The translations under genes were made by a program, and so were the position numbers. A stretch of DNA of 64,000 nt, taken from the NCBI GenBank assembly GCA_964036665.1, contig OZ038530.1, positions 4,216,001 through 4,280,000 on the forward strand, read 5' to 3'. Within the stretch, counting starts at the first letter, position 1. Each line of letters starts with the position of its first letter. Origin of the DNA: Gordius sp. MW1 (taxonomy: Eukaryota; Nematomorpha; Gordioida; Gordea; Gordiidae). The notes below the pieces were generated by a model. That model was not told where the DNA came from. It worked only from the letters and a program-made list of their open reading frames with translations, and did not search any database. Below are positions 34,403 through 47,718 of the stretch, piece by piece.

Positions 34403-36076
34403 AAGTCAATCGAGGATAATAGGATTCTCAAATTAGCTTACTTTTATATATTTTTTCATGCTCTTTCACATAGAATCGAAAAAAATAAATATTTTTACCT
34501 CAAAATTTTACACATATTTTTTTTTCAACCGTATGCATCCGATGAAAGTTGTCGTTTTCAGACGTGGTTTCCATGATAAAAAATAAAAACTTATTAGAAT
34601 CAGAGAACTATTACTTTGAAATCATGATCGCATAGACCAGTTTTCAAAAATTAAGCCATCACGTTGTGATACAACAAACTAATCGCAACAATAAAACGTT
34701 GTCTTTTGTCAAAATGATAGTTCTCGCAGCTTAAAACCTCTTTGCGGAAGTCAATCGAGGATAATAGGATTCTCAAATTGGCTTACTTTTATATATTTTT
34801 TCATGCTCTTTCACATAGAATCGAAAAAAATAATTATTTTTACCTCAAAATTTCTCACATATTTTCCTTTCAACCGTATGCATCCGATGAAAGTTGTCGT
34901 TTTCAGACGTGGTTTCTATGATCCCAAGTAAAAATTTATCAGAATCTGAAAACTATTACTTTGAAATCATGATCGCATAGAGCCATTTTCAAAAATTAAG
35001 CACTCACGTTGCGATACAACAAACTAATTGCAACAATAAAACGTTGTCTTTTGTCAAAATGATAGTTCTCGCAGCTTAAAACCTCTTTGCGGAAGTCAAT
35101 CGAGGATAATAGGATTCTCAAATTGGCTTACTTTTATATATTTTTTCATACTCTTTCACATAGATCGAAAAAAATAAATATTTTTACCTCAAAATTTTTC
35201 ACATATTTTTCTTTGAACCGTATTCATCCGATGAAAGTTGTCGTTTTCAGACGTGGTTTCCATGATAAAAAGTAAAAATTTATCAGAATCCGAAAACTAT
35301 TACTTTGAAATCATGATCGCATAGTGCATTTTTGAAAAATTAAGCACTCACGTTGCGACACAACAAACTAATCGCAACAATAAAACGTTGTCTTTTGTCA
35401 AAATGATAGTTCTCGCAGCTTGAAACCTCTTTGCGGAAGTCAATCGAGGATAATAGGATTCTCAAATTGGCTTACCTTTATATATTTTTTCATGCTCTTT
35501 CACATAGAATTGAAAAAAATAAATATTTTTACCTCAAAATTTAAAACATATTTTTCTTTGAACCGTATTCATCCGATGAAAGTTGTCGTTTTCAGACGTG
35601 GTTTCTATGATCCCAATTAAAAATTTATCAGAATCTAAAAACTATTACTTTGAAATCATGATCGCATAGAGCAGTTTTCAAAAATTAAGCACTCACGTTG
35701 CGATACAACAAACTAATCGCAACAATAAAACGTTGTCTTTAAAACGATAGTTCTCGCAGCTTAAACCCTCTTTTCAGAAGTCAATCTAGGATAATAGGAT
35801 TCTCAAATTGGCTTACTATTTTATATTTTTTCAAGCTCTTTCACATAGAATCGAAAAAAATAAATCTTTTTACCTCAAAATTTTTCACATTTTTTTCTTT
35901 CACCGTATTCATCCGATAAGAGTTATCGTTTTCAGAGGTGGTTTCCATGATAAAAAATAAAAACTTATCAGAATCAGAGAACTATTACTTTGAAATCATG
36001 ATCGCATAGACCAGTTTTCAAAAATTAAGCAATTACGTTGCGATACAACAAACTAATCGCAACAATAAAACGTTGT
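34403..36076 (+). repeat. Five-monomer segment, second internal copy
   Basis: Partner of 30,627-32,300. Private marks are GCGACACAAC (about 35,354) and AGCTTGAAACC (about 35,418). The first of these also occurs in the extra triplet at 47,719-48,752, which identifies this segment, not 30,627 onward, as that triplet's closest relative. Confidence 0.75.
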
Positions 36077-39000
36077 CTTTTGTCAAAATGATAGTTCTCG
36101 CAGCTTAAAACCTCTTTTCGGAAGTAAATCGATGATAATAGGATTCTCAAATTGGCTTACTTTTATATATTTTTTCATGCTCTTTCACATAGAATCGAAA
36201 AAAATAAATATTTTTACCTCAAAATTTTTCACATATTTTTCTTTGAACCGTATTCATCCGATGAAAGTTGTCGTATTCAGACGTGGTTTCCATGATAAAA
36301 AGTAAAAATTTATCAGAATCAGAGAACTTTTACTTTCAAATCATGATCGCATAGACCAGTTTTCAAAAATTAAGCAATCACGTTGCTATACAAGAAACTA
36401 ATCGCAACAATAAAACGTTGTCTTTAAAATGATATTTCTCGCAGCTTAAAACCTCTTTTCGGAAGTCAATCGAGGATAATAGGATTCTCAAATTGGCTTA
36501 CTTTTATATATTTTTTCATGCTCTTTCACATAGAATCGAAAAAAATAAATATTTTTACCTCAAAATTTTACACATATTTTTTTTTCAACCGTATGCATCC
36601 TATGAAAGTTGTCGTTTTCAGACGTGGTTTCCATGATAAAAAGTAAAAATTTATCAGAATCAGAAAACTATTACTTTGAAATCATGATCGCATAGTGCAT
36701 TTTTGAAAAATTAAGCACTCACGTTGCGATACAACAAACTAATCGCAACAATAAAACGTTGTCTTTTGTCAAAATGATAGTTCTCGCAGCTTAAAACCTC
36801 TTTGCGGAAGTCAATCGAGGATAATAGGATTCTCAAATTGGCTTACTTTTATATATTTTTTTATGCTCTTTCACATAGAATCGAAAAAAATAAATATTTT
36901 TACCTCAAAATTTTACACATATTTTATTTTCAATTGTATGCATCCGATGAAAGTTGTCGTTTTCAGACGTGGTTTCCATGATAAAAAGTAAAAATTTATC
37001 AGAATCAGAAAACTATTACTTTGAAATCAAGATCGCATAGTGCATTTTTGAAAAATTAAGCACTCACGTTGCGATACAACAAACTAATCGCAACAATAAA
37101 ACGTTGTCTTTTGTCAAAATGATAGTTCTCGCAGCTTAAAACCTCTTTGCGGAAGTCAATCGAGGATAATAGGATTCTCAAATTGGCTTACTTTTATATA
37201 TTTTTTCATGCTCTTTCACATAGAATCGAAAAAAATAATTATTTTTACCTCAAAATATTTCACATATTTTCTATTCAACCGTATGCATCCGATGAAAGTT
37301 GTCGTTTTCAGACGTGGTTTCTATGATCCCAAGTAAAAATTTATCAGAATCTGAAAACTATTACTTTGAAATCATGATCGCATAGAGCCATTTTCAAAAA
37401 TTAAGCACTCACGTTGCGATACAACAAACTAATTGCAACAATAAAACGTTGTGTTTTGTCAAAATGATAGTTCTCGCTGCTTAAAACCTCTTTGCGGAAG
37501 TCAATCGAGGATAATAGGATTCTCAAATTGGCTTACTTTTATATATTTTTTCATGCTCTTTCACATAGAATCGAAAAAAATAAATATTTTTACCTCAAAA
37601 TTTTTCACATATTTTTCTTTGAACCGTATTCATCCGATGAAAGTTGTCGTTTTCAGACGTGGTTTCTATGATCCCAAGTAAAAATTTATCAGAATCTAAA
37701 AACTATTACTTTGAAATCATGATCGCATAGTGCATTTTTGAAAAATTAAGCACTCACGTTGCGATACAACAAACTAATCGCAACAATAAACTGTTGTCTT
37801 TTGTCAAAATGATAGTTCTCGCAGCTTAAAACCTCTTTGCGGAAGTCAATCGAGGATAATAGGATTCACAAATTGGCTTACTTTTATATATTTTTTCATG
37901 CTCTTTCACTTAGAATCGAAAAAAAAAATATTTTTACCTCAAAATTTTTCACATATTTTTCTTTGAACCGTATTCATCCGATGAAAGTTGTCGTATTCAG
38001 ACGTGGTTTCCATGATAAAAAGTAAAAATTTATTAGAATCAGAGAACTATTACTTTGAAATCATGATCGCATAGACCAGTTTTCAAAAATTAAGCAATCA
38101 CGTTGCGATACAACAAACTAATCGCAACAATAAAACGTTGTCTTTAAAATGATATTTCTCGCAGCTTAAACCTCTTTTCGGAAGTCAATCGAGGATAATA
38201 GGATTCTCAAATTGGCTTACTTTTATATATTTTTTCATACTCTTTCACATAGAATCGAAAAAAATAAATATTTTTACCTCAAAATTTTTCACATATTTTT
38301 CTTTGAACCGTATTCATCCGATGAAAGTTGTCGTTTTCAGACGTGGTTTCCATGATAAAAAGTAAAAATTTATCAGAATCCGAAAACTATTACTTTGAAA
38401 TCATGATCGCATAGTGCATTTTTGAAAAATTAAGCACTCACGTTGCGATACAACAAACTAATCGCAACAATAAAACGTTGTCTTTTGTCAAAATGATAGT
38501 TCTCGCAGCTTAAAACCTCTTTGCGGAAGTCAATCGAGGATAATAGGATTCTCAAATTGGCTTACCTTTATATATTTTTTCATGCTCTTTCACATAGAAT
38601 TGAAAAAAATAAATATTTTTACCTCAAAACTTAAAACATATTTTTCTTTGAACCGTATTCATCCGATGAAAGTTGTCGTTTTCAGACGTGGTTTCTATGA
38701 TCCCAATTAAAAATTTATCAGAATCTAAAAACTATTACTTTGAAATCATGATCGCATAGAGCAGTTTTCAAAAATTAAGCACTCACGTTGCGATACAACA
38801 AACTAATCGCAACAATAAAACGTTGTCTTTAAAATGATAGTTCTCGCAGCTTAAAACCTCTTTTCAGAAGTCAATCGAGGATAATAGGATTCTCAAATTG
38901 GCTTACTATTTTAAATTTTTTCAAGCTCTTTCACATAGAATCGAAAAAAATAAATCTTTTTATCTCAAAATTTTTCACATTTTTTTCTTTCAACCGTATT

Positions 39001-40901
39001 CATCCGATAAGAGTTATCGTTTTCAGAGGTGGTTTCCATGATAAAAAATAAAAACTTATCAGAATCAGAGAACTATTACTTTGAAATTATGATCGCATAA
39101 ACCAGTTTTCAAAAATTAAGCAATTACGTTGCGATACAACAAACTAATCGCAACAATAAAACGTTGTCTTTAAAATGATAGTTCTCGCAGCTTAAAACCT
39201 CATTTCGGAAGTCAATCGAGGATAATAGGATTCTCAAATTGGCTTACTTTTATATATTTTTTCATGCTCTTTCACATAGAATCGAAAAAAAAAATATTTT
39301 TACCTTAAAATTTTTCACATATTTTTCTTTGAACCGTATTCATCCGATGAAAGTTGTCATATTCAGACGTGGTTTCCATGATAAAAAGTAAAACTTTATC
39401 AGAATCAGAGAACTATTACTTTGAAATCATGATCGCATAGACCAGTTTTCAAAAATTAAGCAATCACGTTGCGATACAACAAACTAATCGCAACAATAAA
39501 ACGTTGTCTTTAAAATGATATTTCTCGCAGCTTAAAACCTCTTTTCGGAAGTCAATCGAGGATAATAGGATTCTCAAATTGGCTTACTTTTATATATTTT
39601 TTCATGCTCTTTCACATAGAATCGAAAAAAATAAATATTTTTACCTCAAAATTTTTCACATATTTTTCTTTGAACCGTATTCATCCGATGAAAGTTGTCG
39701 TATTCAGACGTGGTTTCCATGATAAAAAGTAAAAATTTAACAGAATCAGAGAACTATTACTTTGAAATCATGATCGCATAGACCAGTTTTCAAAAATTAA
39801 GCAATCACGTTGCGATACAACAAACTAATCGCAACAATAAAACGTTGTCTTTAAAATGATATTTCTCGCAGCTTAAAACCTCTTTTCGGAAGTCAATCGA
39901 GGATAATAGGATTCTCAAATTGGCTTACTTTTATATATTTTTTCATGCTCTTTCACATAGAATCGAAAAAATCTTTTTACCTCAAAATTATTCACATTTT
40001 TTTCTTTCAACCGTATTCATCCGATAAGAGTTGTCGTTTTCAGAGGTGGTTTCCATGATAAAAAATAAAAACTTATCAGAATCAGAGAACTATTACTTTG
40101 AAATCATGATCGCATAGACCAGTTTTCAAAAATTAAGCAATCACGTTGCGATACAACAAACTAATCGCAACAATAAAACGTTGTCTTTAAAATGATAGTT
40201 CTCGCAGCTTAAAGCCTCTTTTCGGAAGTCAATCAAGGATAATAGGATTCTCAAATTGGCTTACTTTTATATATTTTTTCATGCTCTTTCACACAGAATC
40301 AAAAAAAATAAATATTTTTAAATTTTTCACATATTTTTCTTTGAACCGTATTCATCCGATGAAAGTTGTCGTTTTCAGACGTGGTTTCTATGATCCCAAG
40401 TAAAAATTTATCAGAATCTAAAAACTATTACTTTGAAATCATGATCGCATAGTGCATTTTTGAAAAATTAAGCACTCACGTTGCGATACAACAAACTAAT
40501 CGCAACAATAAAACGTTGTCTTTTGTCAAAATGATAGTTCTCGCAGCTTAAAACCTCTTTTCGGAAGTAAATCGATGATAATAGGATTCTCAAATTGGCT
40601 TACTTTTATATATTTTTTCATGCTCTTTCACATAGAATCGAAAAAAATAAATATTTTTACCTCAAAATTTTTCACATATTTTTCTTTGAACCGTATTCAT
40701 CCGATGAAAGTTGTCTTTTTCAGACGTGGTTTCTATGATAAAAAGTAAAAATTTATCAGAATAAGAACTATTACTTTGAAATCATGATCGCATAGACCAG
40801 TTTTCAAAAATTAAGCAATCACGTTGCGATACAACAAACTAATCGCAACAATAAAACGTTGTTTAAAATGATATTTCTCGCAGCTTAAAACCTCTTTTCG
40901 G

Positions 40902-42935
40902 AAGTCAATCGAGGATAATAGGATTCTCAAATTGGCTTACTTTTTTATATTTTTTCAAGCTCTTTCACGTAGAATCGAAAAAAATAAATCTTTTTACCTC
41001 AAAATTTTTCACATTTTTTTCTTTCAACCGTATTCATCCGATAAAAGTGTTCGTTTTCAGAGGAGGTTTCCATGATAAAAAGTAAAAACTTATCAGAATC
41101 AGAGAACTATTACTTTGAAATCATGATCGCATAGACCAGTTTTCAAAAATTAAGCCATCACGTTACGATACAACAAACTAATCGCAACAATAAAACGTTG
41201 TCTTTAAAATGATAGTTCTCGCAGCTTAAAACCTCTTTTCGGAAGTCAATCGAGGATAATAGGATTCTCAAATTGGCTTACTTTTATATATTTTTTCAAG
41301 CTCTTTCACATAGAATCGAAAAAAATAAATCTTTTTACCTCAAAATTTTTCACATTTTTTTCTTTCAACCGTATTCATCCGATAAGAGTTGTCGTTTTCA
41401 GAGGTGGTTTCCATGATAAAAAGTAAAAACTTATCAGAATCAGAGAACTATTACTTTGAAATCATGATCGCATAGACCAGTTTTCAAAAATTAAGCAATC
41501 ACGTTGCGATACAACAAACTAATCGCAACAATAAAACGTTGTCTTTAAATGATAGTTCTCGCAGCTTAAAACCTCTTTTCGGAAGTCAATCGAGGATAAT
41601 AGGATTCTCAAATTGGCTTACTTATATATATTTTTTCAAGCTCTTTCACATAGAATTGAAAAAATCTTTTTACCTCAAAATTATACACATTTTTTTCTTT
41701 CAACCGTATTCATCCGATAAGAGTTGTCGTTTTCAGAGGTGGTTTCCATGATAAAAAATAAAAACTTATCAGAATCAGAGAACTATTACTTTGAAATCAT
41801 GATCGCATAGACCAGTTTTCAAAAATTAAGCAATCACGTTGCGATACAACAAACTAATCGCAACAATAAAACGTTGTCTTTAAAATGATAGTTCTCGCAG
41901 CTTAAAGCCTCTTTTCGGAAGTCAATCGAGGATAATAGGATTCTCAAATTGGCTTACTTTTTTATATTTTTTCAAGCTCTTTCACGTAGAATCGAAAAAA
42001 ATAAATCTTTTTACCTCAAAATTTTTCACATTTTTTTCTTTCAACCGTATTCATTCGATAAAAGTGTTCGTTTTCAGAGGTGGTTTCCATGATAAAAAGT
42101 AAAAACTTATCAGAATCAGAGAACTATTACTTTGAAATCATGATCGCATAGACCAGTTTTCAAAAATTAAGCCATCACGTTACGATACAACAAACTAATC
42201 GCAACAATAAAACGTTGTCTTTAAAATGATAGTTCTCGCAGCTTAAAACCTCTTTTCGGAAGTCAATCGAGGATAATAGGATTCTCAAATTGGCTTACTT
42301 TTATATATTTTTTCAAGCTCTTTCACATAGATTTGAAAAAAATAAATCTTTTTACCTCAAAATTTTTCACATTTTTTTCTTTCAACCGTATTCATCCGAT
42401 AAGAGTTGTCGTTTTCAGAGGTGGTTTCCATGATAAAAAGTAAAAACTTATCAGAATCAGAGAACTATTACTTTGAAATCATGATCGCATAGACCAGTTT
42501 TCAAAAATTAAGCAATCACGTTGCGATACAACAAACTAATCGCAACAATAAAACGTTGTCTTTAAAATGATAGTTCTCGCAGCTTAAAACCTCTTTTCGG
42601 AAGTCAATCGAGGATAATAGGATTCTCAAATTGGCTTACTTTTATATATTTTTTCAAGCTCTTTCACATAGAATCGAAAAAATCTTTTTACCTCAAAATT
42701 ATTCACATTTTTTTCTTTCAACCGTATTCATCCGATAAGAGTTGTCGTTTTCAGAGGTGGTTTCCATGATAAAAAATAAAAACTTATCAGAATCAGAGAA
42801 CTATTATTTGAAATCATGATCGCATAGACCAGTTTTCAAAAATTAAGCAATCACGTTGCGATACAACAAACTAATCGCAACAATAAAACGTTGTCTTTAA
42901 AATGATAGTTCTCGCAGCTTAAAGCCTCTTTTCGG
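40902..42935 (+). repeat. Two copies of a three-monomer HOR (1,017 bp)
   Basis: Units 40,902-41,918 and 41,919-42,935 repeat the order P (TTCACGTAG, AAGTGTTCG, CACGTTACG), Q (CAAGCTC, GATAAGAGTTGTCG, AAGCAATC) and R (GAATCG or GAATTG with a shortened A-run, AAAATTATTCAC or AAAATTATACAC, GATAAAAAATAAAAAC, TTAAAGCCTC). CACGTAGAA is at 40,966 and 41,983 (1,017 bp) and the R mark at 41,653 and 42,671 (1,018 bp). Monomers average 339 bp because the R type has lost bases after the A-run. The pair is carried at about 59,027-61,060 in the large duplication. Confidence 0.8.
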
Positions 42936-43575
42936 AAGTCAATCGAGGATAATAGGATTCTCAAATTGGCTTACTTTTTTATATTTTTTCAAGCTCTTTC
43001 ACATAGAATCGAAAAAAATAAATCTTTTTACCTCAAAATTTTTCACATTTTTTTCTTTCAACCGTATTCATCCGATAAAAGTTGTCGTTTTCAGAGGTGG
43101 TTTCCATGAAAGTAAGAACTTATCAGAATCAGAGAACTATTACTTTGAAATCATGATCGCATAGACCAGTTTTCAAAAATTAAGCCATCACGTTGCGATA
43201 CAACAAACTAATCGCAACAATAAAACGTTGTCTTTAAAATGATAGTTCTCGCAGCTTAAAGCCTCTTTTCGGAAGTCAATCGAGGATAATAGGATTCTCA
43301 AATTGGCTTACTTTTTTATATTTTTTCAAGCTCTTTCACATAGAATCGAAAAAAATAAATCTTTTTACCTCAAAATTTTTCACATTTTTTGCTTTCAACC
43401 GTATTCATCCGATAAAAGTTGTCGTTTTCAGAGGTGGTTTCCATGATAAAAAGTAAAAACTTATCAGAATCAGAGAACTATTACTTTGAAATCTGATCGC
43501 ATAGACCAGTTTTCAAAAGTTAAGCCATCACGTTGCGATACAACAAACTAATCGCAACAATAAAACGTTGTCTTT

Positions 43576-44849
43576 TGTCAAAATGATAGTTCTCGCAGCT
43601 TACAACCTCTTTTCGGAAGTCAATCGAGGATAATAGGATTCTCAAATTGGCTTACTTTTTTATATTTTTTCAAGCTCTTTCACATAGAATCAAAAAAAAT
43701 AAATCTTTTTACCTCAAAATTTTTCACATATTTTTCTTTGAACCGTATTCATCCGATGAAAGTTGTCGTTTTCAGACGTGGTTTCCATGATAAAAAGTAA
43801 AAATTTATCAGAATCTAAAAACTATTACTTTGAAATCATGATCGCATAGTGCATTTTTGAAAAATTAAGCACTCACGTTGCGATACAACAAACTAATCGC
43901 AACAATAAAACGTTGTCTTTTGTCAAAATGATAGTTCTCGCAGCTTAAAACCTCTTTTCGGAAGTCAATCGAGGATAATAGGATTCTCAAATTGGCCTAC
44001 TTTTATATATTTTTTCTCTTTCACATAGAATCGAAAAAAAAATATATTTATACCTCAAAATTTTTAACATATTTTTCTTTCAACCGTATTCATCTGATGA
44101 AAGTTGTCGTTTTCAGACGTGGTTTCTATGATAAAAAGTAAAAATTTATCAGAATAAGAACTATTACTTTGAAATCATGATCGCATAGACCAGTTTTCAA
44201 AAATTAAGCAATCACGTTGCGATACAACAAACTAATCGCAACAATAAAACGTTTTAAAATGATATTTCTCGCAGCTTAAAACCTCTTTTCGGAAGTCAAT
44301 CTAGGATAATAGGATTCTCAAATTGGCTTACTTTTATATATTTTTTCATGCTCTTTCACATAGAATCGAAAAAAATAAATATTTTTACCTCACAATTTTT
44401 CACATATTTTTCTTTGAACCGTATTCATCCGATGAAAGTTGTCGTTTTCAGACGTGGTTTCTATGATCCCAAGTAAAAATTTATCAGAATCAGAAAACTA
44501 TTACTTTGAAATCATGATCGCATAGTGCATTTTTGAAAAATTAAGCACTCACGTTGCGATACAACAAACTAATCGCAACAATAAAACGTTGTCTTTTGTC
44601 AAAATGATAGTTCTCGCAGCTTAAAACCTCTTTTCGGAAGTAAATCGATGATAATAGGATTCTCAAATTGGCTTACTCTTATATATTTTTTCATGCTCTT
44701 TTACATAGAATCGAAAAAAATAAATATTTTTACCTCAAAATTTTTCACATATTTTTCTTTGAACCGTATTCATCCGATGAAAGTTGTCTTTTTCAGACGT
44801 GGTTTCTATGATAAAAAGTAAAAATTTATCAGAATAAGAACTATTACTT
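43576..44849 (+). repeat. Mosaic monomers between the large copies
   Basis: About four monomers right of copy 1, not part of the duplication. They include a GGCCTAC monomer that has lost CATGC before TCTTTCACATAG (about 44,015) and has CATCTGATG; a monomer with the shortest, 2-base spacer (about 44,252); and one with AAGTAAATCGATGAT and GTCTTTTTCAG (44,639 onward), a type also found at 40,567, 58,692 and 63,103. Confidence 0.75.
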
Positions 44850-46712
44850 TGAAATCATGATCGCATAGACCAGTTTTCAAAAATTAAGCAATCACGTTGC
44901 GATACAACAAACTAATCGCAACAATAAAACGTTGTTTAAAATGATATTTCTCGCAGCTTAAAACCTCTTTTCGGAAGTCAATCGAGGATAATAGGATTCT
45001 CAAATTGGCTTACTTTTTTATATTTTTTCAAGCTCTTTCACATAGAATCGAAAAAAATAAATCTTTTTACCTCAAAATTTTTCACATATTTTTCTTTGAA
45101 CCGTATTCATCCGATGAAAGTTGTCGTTTTCAGACGTGGTTTCCATGATAAAAAGTAAAAATTTATCAGAATCAGAAAACTATTACTTTGAAATCATGAT
45201 CGCATAGTGCATTTTTGAAAAATTAAGCACTCACGTTGCGATACAACAAACTAATCGCAACAATAAAACATTGTCTTTTGTCAAAATGATAGTTCTCGCA
45301 GCTTAAAACCTCTTTGCGGAAGTCAATCGAGGAATAGGATTCACAAATTGGCTTACTTTTATATATTTTTTCATGCTCTTTCACATAGAATCGAAAAAAA
45401 AATATTTTTACCTCAAAATTTTTCACATATTTTTCTTTGAACCGTATTCATCCGATGAAAGTTGTCGTTTTCAGACGTGGTTTCTATGATCCCAAGTAAA
45501 AATTTATCAGAATCAGAGAACTATTACTTTGAAATCATGATCGCATAGAGCAGTTTTCAAAAATTAAGCACTCACGTTGAGATACAACAAACTAATCGCA
45601 ACAATAAAACGTTGTCTTTTGTCAAAATGATAGTTCTCGCAGCTTAAAACCTCTTTGCGGAAGTCAATCGAGGATAATAGGATTCTCAATGGCTTACTTT
45701 TTTATATTTTTTCAAGCTCTTTCACATTGAATCGAAAAAAATAAATCTTTTTACCTCAAAATTTTTCACATATTTTTCTTTCAACCGTATTCATCCGATA
45801 AGAGTTACCGTTTTCAGACGTGGTTTCCATGATAAAAAGTAAAAATTTATCAGAATCAGAAAACTATTACTTTGAAATCATGATCGCATAGTGCATTTTT
45901 GAAAAATTAAGCACTCACGTTGCGATACAACAAACAAATCGCAACAATAAAACGTTGTCTTTTGTCAAAATGATAGTTCTGGCAGCTTAAAACCTCTTTT
46001 CGGAAGTCAATCGAGGATAATAGGATTATCAAATTGGCTTACTTTTATATATTTTTTCATGCTCTTTCACATAGAATCGAAAAAAATAAATATTTTTACC
46101 TCAAAATTTTTCACATATTTTTCTTTGAACCGTATTCATCCGATGAAAGTTGTCGTTTTCAGACGTGGTTTCTATGATCCCAAGTAAAAATTTATCAGAA
46201 TCTAAAAACTATTACTTTGAAATCAAAATCGCATAGAGCAGTTTTCAAAAATTAAGCACTCACGTTGAGATACAACAAACTAATCGCAACAATAAAACGT
46301 TGTCTTTTGTCAAAATGATAGTTCTCGCAGCTTAAAACCTCTTTGCGGAAGTCAATCGAGGATAATAGGATTCTCAAATTGGCTTACCTTTATATATTTT
46401 TTCATGCTCTTTCACATAGAATTAAAAAAAAAAAATATTTTTACCTCTAAATTTAAAACATATTTTTCTTTGAACCGTATTCATCCGATGAAAGTTGTCG
46501 TTTTCAGACGTGGTTTCTATGATCCCAATTAAAAATTTATCAGAATCTAAAAACTATTACTTTGTATCATGATCGCATATAGCAGTTTTAAAAAATTAAG
46601 CACTCACGTTGCGATACAAAAAACTAATCGCAACAATAAAACGTTGTCTTTAAAATGATAGTTCTCGCAGCTTAAAACCTCTTTTCAGAAGTCAATCGAG
46701 GATAACAGGATT
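44850..46712 (+). repeat. Third, partial copy of 32.2-34.1 kb (about five monomers)
   Basis: Matches 32,215-34,080 at an offset of 12,635 bp, falling to 12,632 after a three-base loss (CGAGGAATAGG near 45,327), and therefore also matches 50,34x-52,20x in copy 2. Shared rare marks are the 4-base spacer (44,931 and 32,296), AAAACATTGTC (45,266 and 32,631), GTTGAGATAC, TTCTCAATGGC, AACAAACAAATCG, TTCTGGCAGC, AAATCAAAATCGC and TTTGTATCATGATC. It is more diverged than the two large copies are from each other; for instance it has GGATTATCAAA (46,02x). Both edges are approximate. Confidence 0.8.
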
Positions 46713-47718
46713 CTCAAATTGGCTTACTTTTTTATATTTTTTTAAGCTCTTTCACATTGAATCGAAAAAAATAAATCTTTTTACCTCAAAATTTTTCACA
46801 TTTTTTTCTTTCAACCGTATTCATCCGATAAGAGTTACCGTTTTCAGAGGTGGTTTCCATGATAAAAAATAAAAACTTATCAGAATCAGAGAACTATTAC
46901 TTTGAAATCATGATCGCATAGACCAGTTTTCAAAAATTAAGTAATTACGTTGCGATACAACAAACTAATCGCAACAAAAAACGTTGTCTTTAAAATGATA
47001 GTTCTCGCAGCTTAAAACCTCTTTGCGGAAGTCAATCGAGGATAATAGGATTCTCAAATTGGCTTACCTTTATATATTTTTTCATGCTCTTTCACATAGA
47101 ATTGAAAAAAATAAATATTTTTACCTCAAAATTTAAAACATATTTTTCTTTGAACCGTATTCATCCGATGAAAGTTGTCGTTTTCAGACGTGGTTTCTAT
47201 GATCCCAATTAAAAATTTATCAGAATCTAAAAACTATTACTTTGAAATCATGATCGCATAGAGCAGTTTTCAAAAATTAAGCACTCACGTTGCGATACAA
47301 CAAACTAATCGCAACAATAAAACGTTGTCTTTTGTCAAAATGATAGTTCTCGCAGCTTAAAACCTCTTTGCGGAAGTCAATCGAGGATAATAGGATTCTC
47401 AAATTGGCTTACTTTTATATATTTTTCCAAGCTCTTTCACATAGAATCGAAAAAAATAAATCTTTTTACCTCAAAATTTTTCACATATTTTTCTTTGAAC
47501 CGTATTCATCCGATGAAAGTTGTCGTTTTCAGACGTGGTTTCCATGATAAAAAGTAAAAAATTTTTAGAATCAGAAAACTATTACTTTGAAATCATGATC
47601 GCATAGTGCATTTTTGAAAAATTAAGCACTCACGTTGCGATACAACAAACTAATCGCAACAATAAAACGTTGTCTTTTGTCAAAATGATAGTTCTCGCAG
47701 CTTAAAACCTCTTTGCGG
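46713..47718 (+). repeat. Mosaic monomers and left flank of copy 2
   Basis: About three monomers. The middle one has AAATTTAAAACATA and AATTAAAAATTT, like that at 35,440-35,776. The last, 47,374-47,718, is the partner of the boundary monomer 30,282-30,626 (TTTTCCAAGCTC, AAGTAAAAAATTTTTAG) and shows that the ancestral duplicated block began at least one monomer left of 30,627. Confidence 0.7.

Larger units (their letters stand above)
30627..43575 (+). repeat. Large duplication, copy 1 (~12.95 kb, 38 monomers)
   Basis: Matches 48,753-61,700 nearly base for base. The offset is 18,126 bp up to about 34,370 and 18,125 bp after it; the one-base change lies where this copy reads GATTTTTTCTC and the other GATAGTTCTC. 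Shared rare marks include AAAACATCTTT (31,30x), TACTTTAAAATC (33,23x), GCGACACAAC (35,35x), AGCTTGAAACC (35,41x), CACTTAGAATC (37,90x) and TTCAAAAGTTAAG (43,51x). I noticed about six other differences. The right edge is abrupt: this copy continues GTCTTTTGTC, the other GTCTTTAAAATG. About 53 monomers separate corresponding points (18,126/53 = 342 bp). Confidence 0.9.

Noticed and set aside
45223-45426. 67-codon frame on the minus strand
   Set aside because: It is the reverse of ordinary monomer sequence, lengthened by the three-base loss near 45,327. No equivalent frame in most other monomers and no recognisable protein.
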